Source of the DNA: Bacteroidales bacterium
GTDB taxonomy: Bacteria > Bacteroidota > Bacteroidia > Bacteroidales > UBA10428
Direction: 5' to 3'
DNA length: 64,000 bases
Assembly: GCA_016933335.1 (NCBI GenBank)
Contig: JAFGBD010000017.1
Location: forward strand, 1-64,000
Both the position numbers and the translations under genes were made by a program. The notes under the pieces are model-generated. The model saw only the letters and a program-made list of their open reading frames with translations. It was not told the DNA's origin and did not search any database. Shown here in pieces: positions 61,519 through 64,000 of this stretch; position 1 is the stretch's first letter, and each line of letters begins with the position of its first letter.

Positions 61519-61532
61519 CGTGTGCGTACACG
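61519..61532. promoter_or_regulatory. LacI-type operator O2
   Basis: CGTGTGCGTACACG differs from O1 at one base and lies 26 bp before the uxaE ATG. With O1 it could allow looping or joint repression of both divergent operons. Confidence 0.75.
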
Positions 61533-61558
61533 GAATATAATCATTTAATTTTTTAAAT

Positions 61559-62806
61559 ATGAAACTTGAAAAATATTCATTTGGACTTGGTGACAGGTTC
61601 GGACAGCAGGGTTTTTATCAGTTAAAAGCCATTATTAAGGCGAAAGAAGCCGGAATTGATATCACACCGGTGTGGAATAAATCAAACAGGGAACATAACA
61701 TTGTACATACCGAGCCTGGTGATGTGAGGATTGAAGCGGACCAGGCGGTTAAAAAAGCCGGCTGGAAGGGACAGTACCTGGTGGATGCCGATCATATCAA
61801 CCTGGGAAATGTGGAAAAATATATCAGCTCGTCTGACTTTTTCACCATTGATGTTGCTGATTACATTGGCAAGAAGGCGTCAGACGAAGATATTAAGGTA
61901 TTCATTGATAAAAACAGAAAATACATCGGCCAGTTATTCATCCCGGGAATTCAGAAACCATTTAACGTAACTGACAACCTGATGAGAAAAATATCCGAGA
62001 CTTTCCTGTATGCAGCAAAAGAAGCTTCCAAGATATACAATTTTATCGCCGAGCGGAAAGGCGCAGAGAACCTGGTACCTGAAGTGTCTATGGATGAAGT
62101 GAATTCACCGCAGACACCTGTTGAAATGTTTTTTATCCTGAATGCACTGGCTCATTATAATGTGCCGGTTCAGACCGTTGCACCCAAATTCACCGGGAGG
62201 TTCAATAAAGGAGTTGACTATGTTGGTGATATCAGGCAGTTTACACAGGAATTTGAAGAAGATCTGCTTGTCATTGACTTTGCCATTAAGGAATTCGACC
62301 TCCCATCCAGCCTGAAGCTCAGTGTGCACTCGGGGAGTGACAAATTCAGCATCTATCCTGTCATGGGAGAGCTGATCAAGAAACATGACAAAGGTATCCA
62401 TGTAAAAACAGCAGGGACCACCTGGCTTGAGGAAGTGATCGGACTGGCACTTGCAGGGGGAGAAGCCCTGGAACTGGCAAAATCGATTTATACCAAAGCC
62501 CTTGATCGCAGGGATGAGCTGTGCGGGCCTTATGCAACTGTCATAGATATTAATGAAAATGAATTGCCTTCGCCTGAAACGGTAAAATCATGGACTGGTG
62601 AAAAATTTGCAAACAGCCTCAGACATGTTCCCGGGCATTCTGATTATGATCCTAATTTCAGACAGCTGATACATGTGGGATATAAAGTAGCTGCCGAATA
62701 CGGCAATGTTTATATCCAACACATCAATGCAAATGCAGAACTGGTGGGTCAGCAGGTCTTCGAAAACATATACGGAAGGCATATTTCAAGACTGTTCGCA
62801 TTGTAG
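61559..62806 (+). CDS. uxaE: Tagaturonate 3-epimerase family protein
   Basis: UxaE epimerises D-tagaturonate to D-fructuronate at C3, letting galacturonate enter the glucuronate branch without tagaturonate reductase. The 415-aa protein matches the UxaE family pattern: KYSFGLGDRFGQQG at 5-18, VDADHINLGNVEKY near 76, VAPKFTGRFNKGVDYVGD near 206, SLKLSVHSGSDKFSIYP near 259, GIHVKTAGTTWLEE, and FRQLIHVGYKVAAEYG. Conserved His and Asp residues probably bind a metal. It sits downstream of operator O2 and 209 bp before uxaC. Confidence 0.88.
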   Translation: MKLEKYSFGLGDRFGQQGFYQLKAIIKAKEAGIDITPVWNKSNREHNIVHTEPGDVRIEADQAVKKAGWKGQYLVDADHINLGNVEKYISSSDFFTIDVADYIGKKASDEDIKVFIDKNRKYIGQLFIPGIQKPFNVTDNLMRKISETFLYAAKEASKIYNFIAERKGAENLVPEVSMDEVNSPQTPVEMFFILNALAHYNVPVQTVAPKFTGRFNKGVDYVGDIRQFTQEFEEDLLVIDFAIKEFDLPSSLKLSVHSGSDKFSIYPVMGELIKKHDKGIHVKTAGTTWLEEVIGLALAGGEALELAKSIYTKALDRRDELCGPYATVIDINENELPSPETVKSWTGEKFANSLRHVPGHSDYDPNFRQLIHVGYKVAAEYGNVYIQHINANAELVGQQVFENIYGRHISRLFAL

Positions 62807-62945
62807 GTCAGTTCAGATTTGATACCTGATCGCAATAAACACCTGAATCTTTGATAGAAAATTGTAATCATGTATTGAAGCAGTCAGTTTATTTCCGACT
62901 GATCGAACTGTATATTATCCTGTTCCAACTAAATCCCCGTCTGAT

Positions 62946-62977
62946 TTTGTATTTCTCAGGCAGGCTTGCTAATTTTA
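62946..62977 (+). promoter_or_regulatory. Putative uxaC promoter
   Basis: TTTG (62946-62949), a 20-bp spacer and TAATTTTA (62970-62977) match the consensus except for the last base. The leader to the uxaC ATG is about 32 nt, so uxaC may be transcribed separately from uxaE as well as with it. Confidence 0.45.
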
Positions 62978-63015
62978 AGTAGTTGAAATTGTTATTAAAA
63001 AATAAATAATAAACT

Positions 63016-64000
63016 ATGAAAAAATTCCTTGATGATAATTTTGTTCTGCAGACAAAAACTGCTCAGATATTATACCACGAGCATGCCAAAGACATGCCAA
63101 TCATTGATTATCACTGCCACTTGAGTCCTCAGGAAATAGCGGACAACAAGAAATTTGATAATCTTGCCCAGATCTGGTTGTATGGTGATCATTACAAGTG
63201 GAGGGCAATGAGAACCAATGGCGTGGATGAGAAATATTGTACAGGAAAAGTCTCTGACTGGGAAAAATTCGAAAAATGGGCGGAAACCGTTCCGCATACC
63301 ATCAGGAATCCCCTGTATCACTGGACGCATCTCGAACTCAAAACCGCCTTCGGCATTGAGAAAATACTAAATCCAAGGACAGCCCGGGAAATATTTGAAG
63401 AAGCTTCAGCCAAACTGAGAACGGATGAATTCTCTACCCGAAACCTGATGAGAAAATACAAGGTGGAAGTTGTCTGTACAACGGACGATCCCGTTGATTC
63501 CCTGGAACATCACAGGAAAATCAGAGAGGATGGTTTTGAGATCAGGGTATTGCCGGCATGGCGGCCTGACAAGGCCATGGCAGTCGAAAATCCACAAAAG
63601 TATAACGAGTATGTTGACCAGTTATCCAAAGCAGCTGATAAGAAAGTATCGACATTCAGTGATCTGATGGATGCCCTGGAGACCAGACATTCCTTCTTTC
63701 ACCAGAACGGCTGCCGTCTTTCGGATCACGGACTGGAAACCATGTATGCCGATGACTGTACGGATAAGGAAATAGATACCATATTCAGCAAAATAAGAGG
63801 AGGCAAAGCACTCAATGCTTCAGAGATCACACAGTTCAAATCTGCCATGCTGTATCACCTGGGTATCATGGACCATAAACGCGGATGGGTTCAGCAGTAT
63901 CACCTCGGCGCATTACGAAATAACAATACCCGGCTTTTTAAACAGCTCGGACCTGATACGGGATTTGATTCCATCGGTGACTGGAACATGGCCATTCCGA
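63016..64000 (+). CDS. uxaC: Uronate isomerase (glucuronate/galacturonate isomerase), partial
   Basis: UxaC isomerises D-glucuronate to D-fructuronate and D-galacturonate to D-tagaturonate. The reading frame opens at ATG 63016 and is still open at the window edge (328 of about 470 codons seen). It belongs to the amidohydrolase superfamily: IIDYHCHLSPQEIADN holds the metal-binding His pair (H33, H35), and LKTAFGIEK, VVCTTDDPVDSLEHH, VLPAWRPDKAM and LSDHGLETMYAD follow the family order. The C-terminal part lies outside the window. Confidence 0.95.
   Translation, partial: MKKFLDDNFVLQTKTAQILYHEHAKDMPIIDYHCHLSPQEIADNKKFDNLAQIWLYGDHYKWRAMRTNGVDEKYCTGKVSDWEKFEKWAETVPHTIRNPLYHWTHLELKTAFGIEKILNPRTAREIFEEASAKLRTDEFSTRNLMRKYKVEVVCTTDDPVDSLEHHRKIREDGFEIRVLPAWRPDKAMAVENPQKYNEYVDQLSKAADKKVSTFSDLMDALETRHSFFHQNGCRLSDHGLETMYADDCTDKEIDTIFSKIRGGKALNASEITQFKSAMLYHLGIMDHKRGWVQQYHLGALRNNNTRLFKQLGPDTGFDSIGDWNMAIP

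Overview
The window looks like a chromosome segment of a Bacteroidota bacterium, probably class Bacteroidia. The evidence is a C-terminal type IX secretion sorting domain (1879-aa protein at 25336-30975), several lipoproteins whose acylated Cys is followed by an E-K-D-(D/E) export-like signal, two-component-regulator-type propellers, FISUMP and BNR-4 proteins, UxaE-type hexuronate metabolism, and promoter boxes of the TAnnTTTG type with little Shine-Dalgarno sequence. No rRNA, tRNA or CRISPR array was seen.

Layout. 0.1-1.8 kb: a DarT/DarG toxin-antitoxin pair. 2-5 kb: a DUF502 membrane protein and the TypA/BipA GTPase. 5-10 kb: secreted and surface proteins (FISUMP lipoprotein, DUF4595-like lipoprotein, an uncharacterised hydrolase-like lipoprotein in an operon with a BNR-4 beta-propeller). 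10-25 kb: an M16 protease, phosphofructokinase, a secreted nuclease-fold protein without its catalytic His, two large membrane sensors that share a GAF/coiled-coil module but have no kinase, MetZ, and an intracellular GH13 enzyme. 25-31 kb: a giant type IX-secreted repeat protein with three copies of a module I cannot name. 31-37 kb: a probable DNA-damage cassette (LexA-like S24 repressor, Pol IV, short DnaE) interrupted by a REP-associated tyrosine transposase with its REP hairpins and an 8-bp tandem repeat. 37-43 kb: a GldL-like duplicated membrane protein, a DUF218 protein and PurL. 43-50 kb: a secreted GH13 enzyme, the rhaT-rhaB-rhaA operon and a GH88 lipoprotein. 50-53 kb: a GH2 beta-glucuronidase-like enzyme and a nucleotidyltransferase pair.

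53-64 kb: a sugar-acid regulon. A LacI regulator heads a leftward, tightly packed run of genes (SDR mannonate oxidoreductase-like, UroD-like, VanZ-like, LarA-like, Gfo/Idh/MocA, pdxB, gnd) that ends at a strong hairpin terminator. uxaE and uxaC run divergently to the right. Two 14-bp palindromic operators, 70 bp apart, lie in the divergent gap.

How the parts fit: GH88 (unsaturated glucuronyl hydrolase), GH2, rhamnose catabolism and hexuronate catabolism together point to use of a rhamnose- and uronic-acid-containing polysaccharide. No SusC/SusD pair lies in the window, so the uptake genes would be elsewhere. The most unusual items are the GGGFSYTR module repeats, the two kinase-less sensors, the double HWPGAG membrane protein, the LarA/UroD/Gfo set inside the hexuronate regulon, and the LexA-like/RAYT/Pol IV/DnaE locus.
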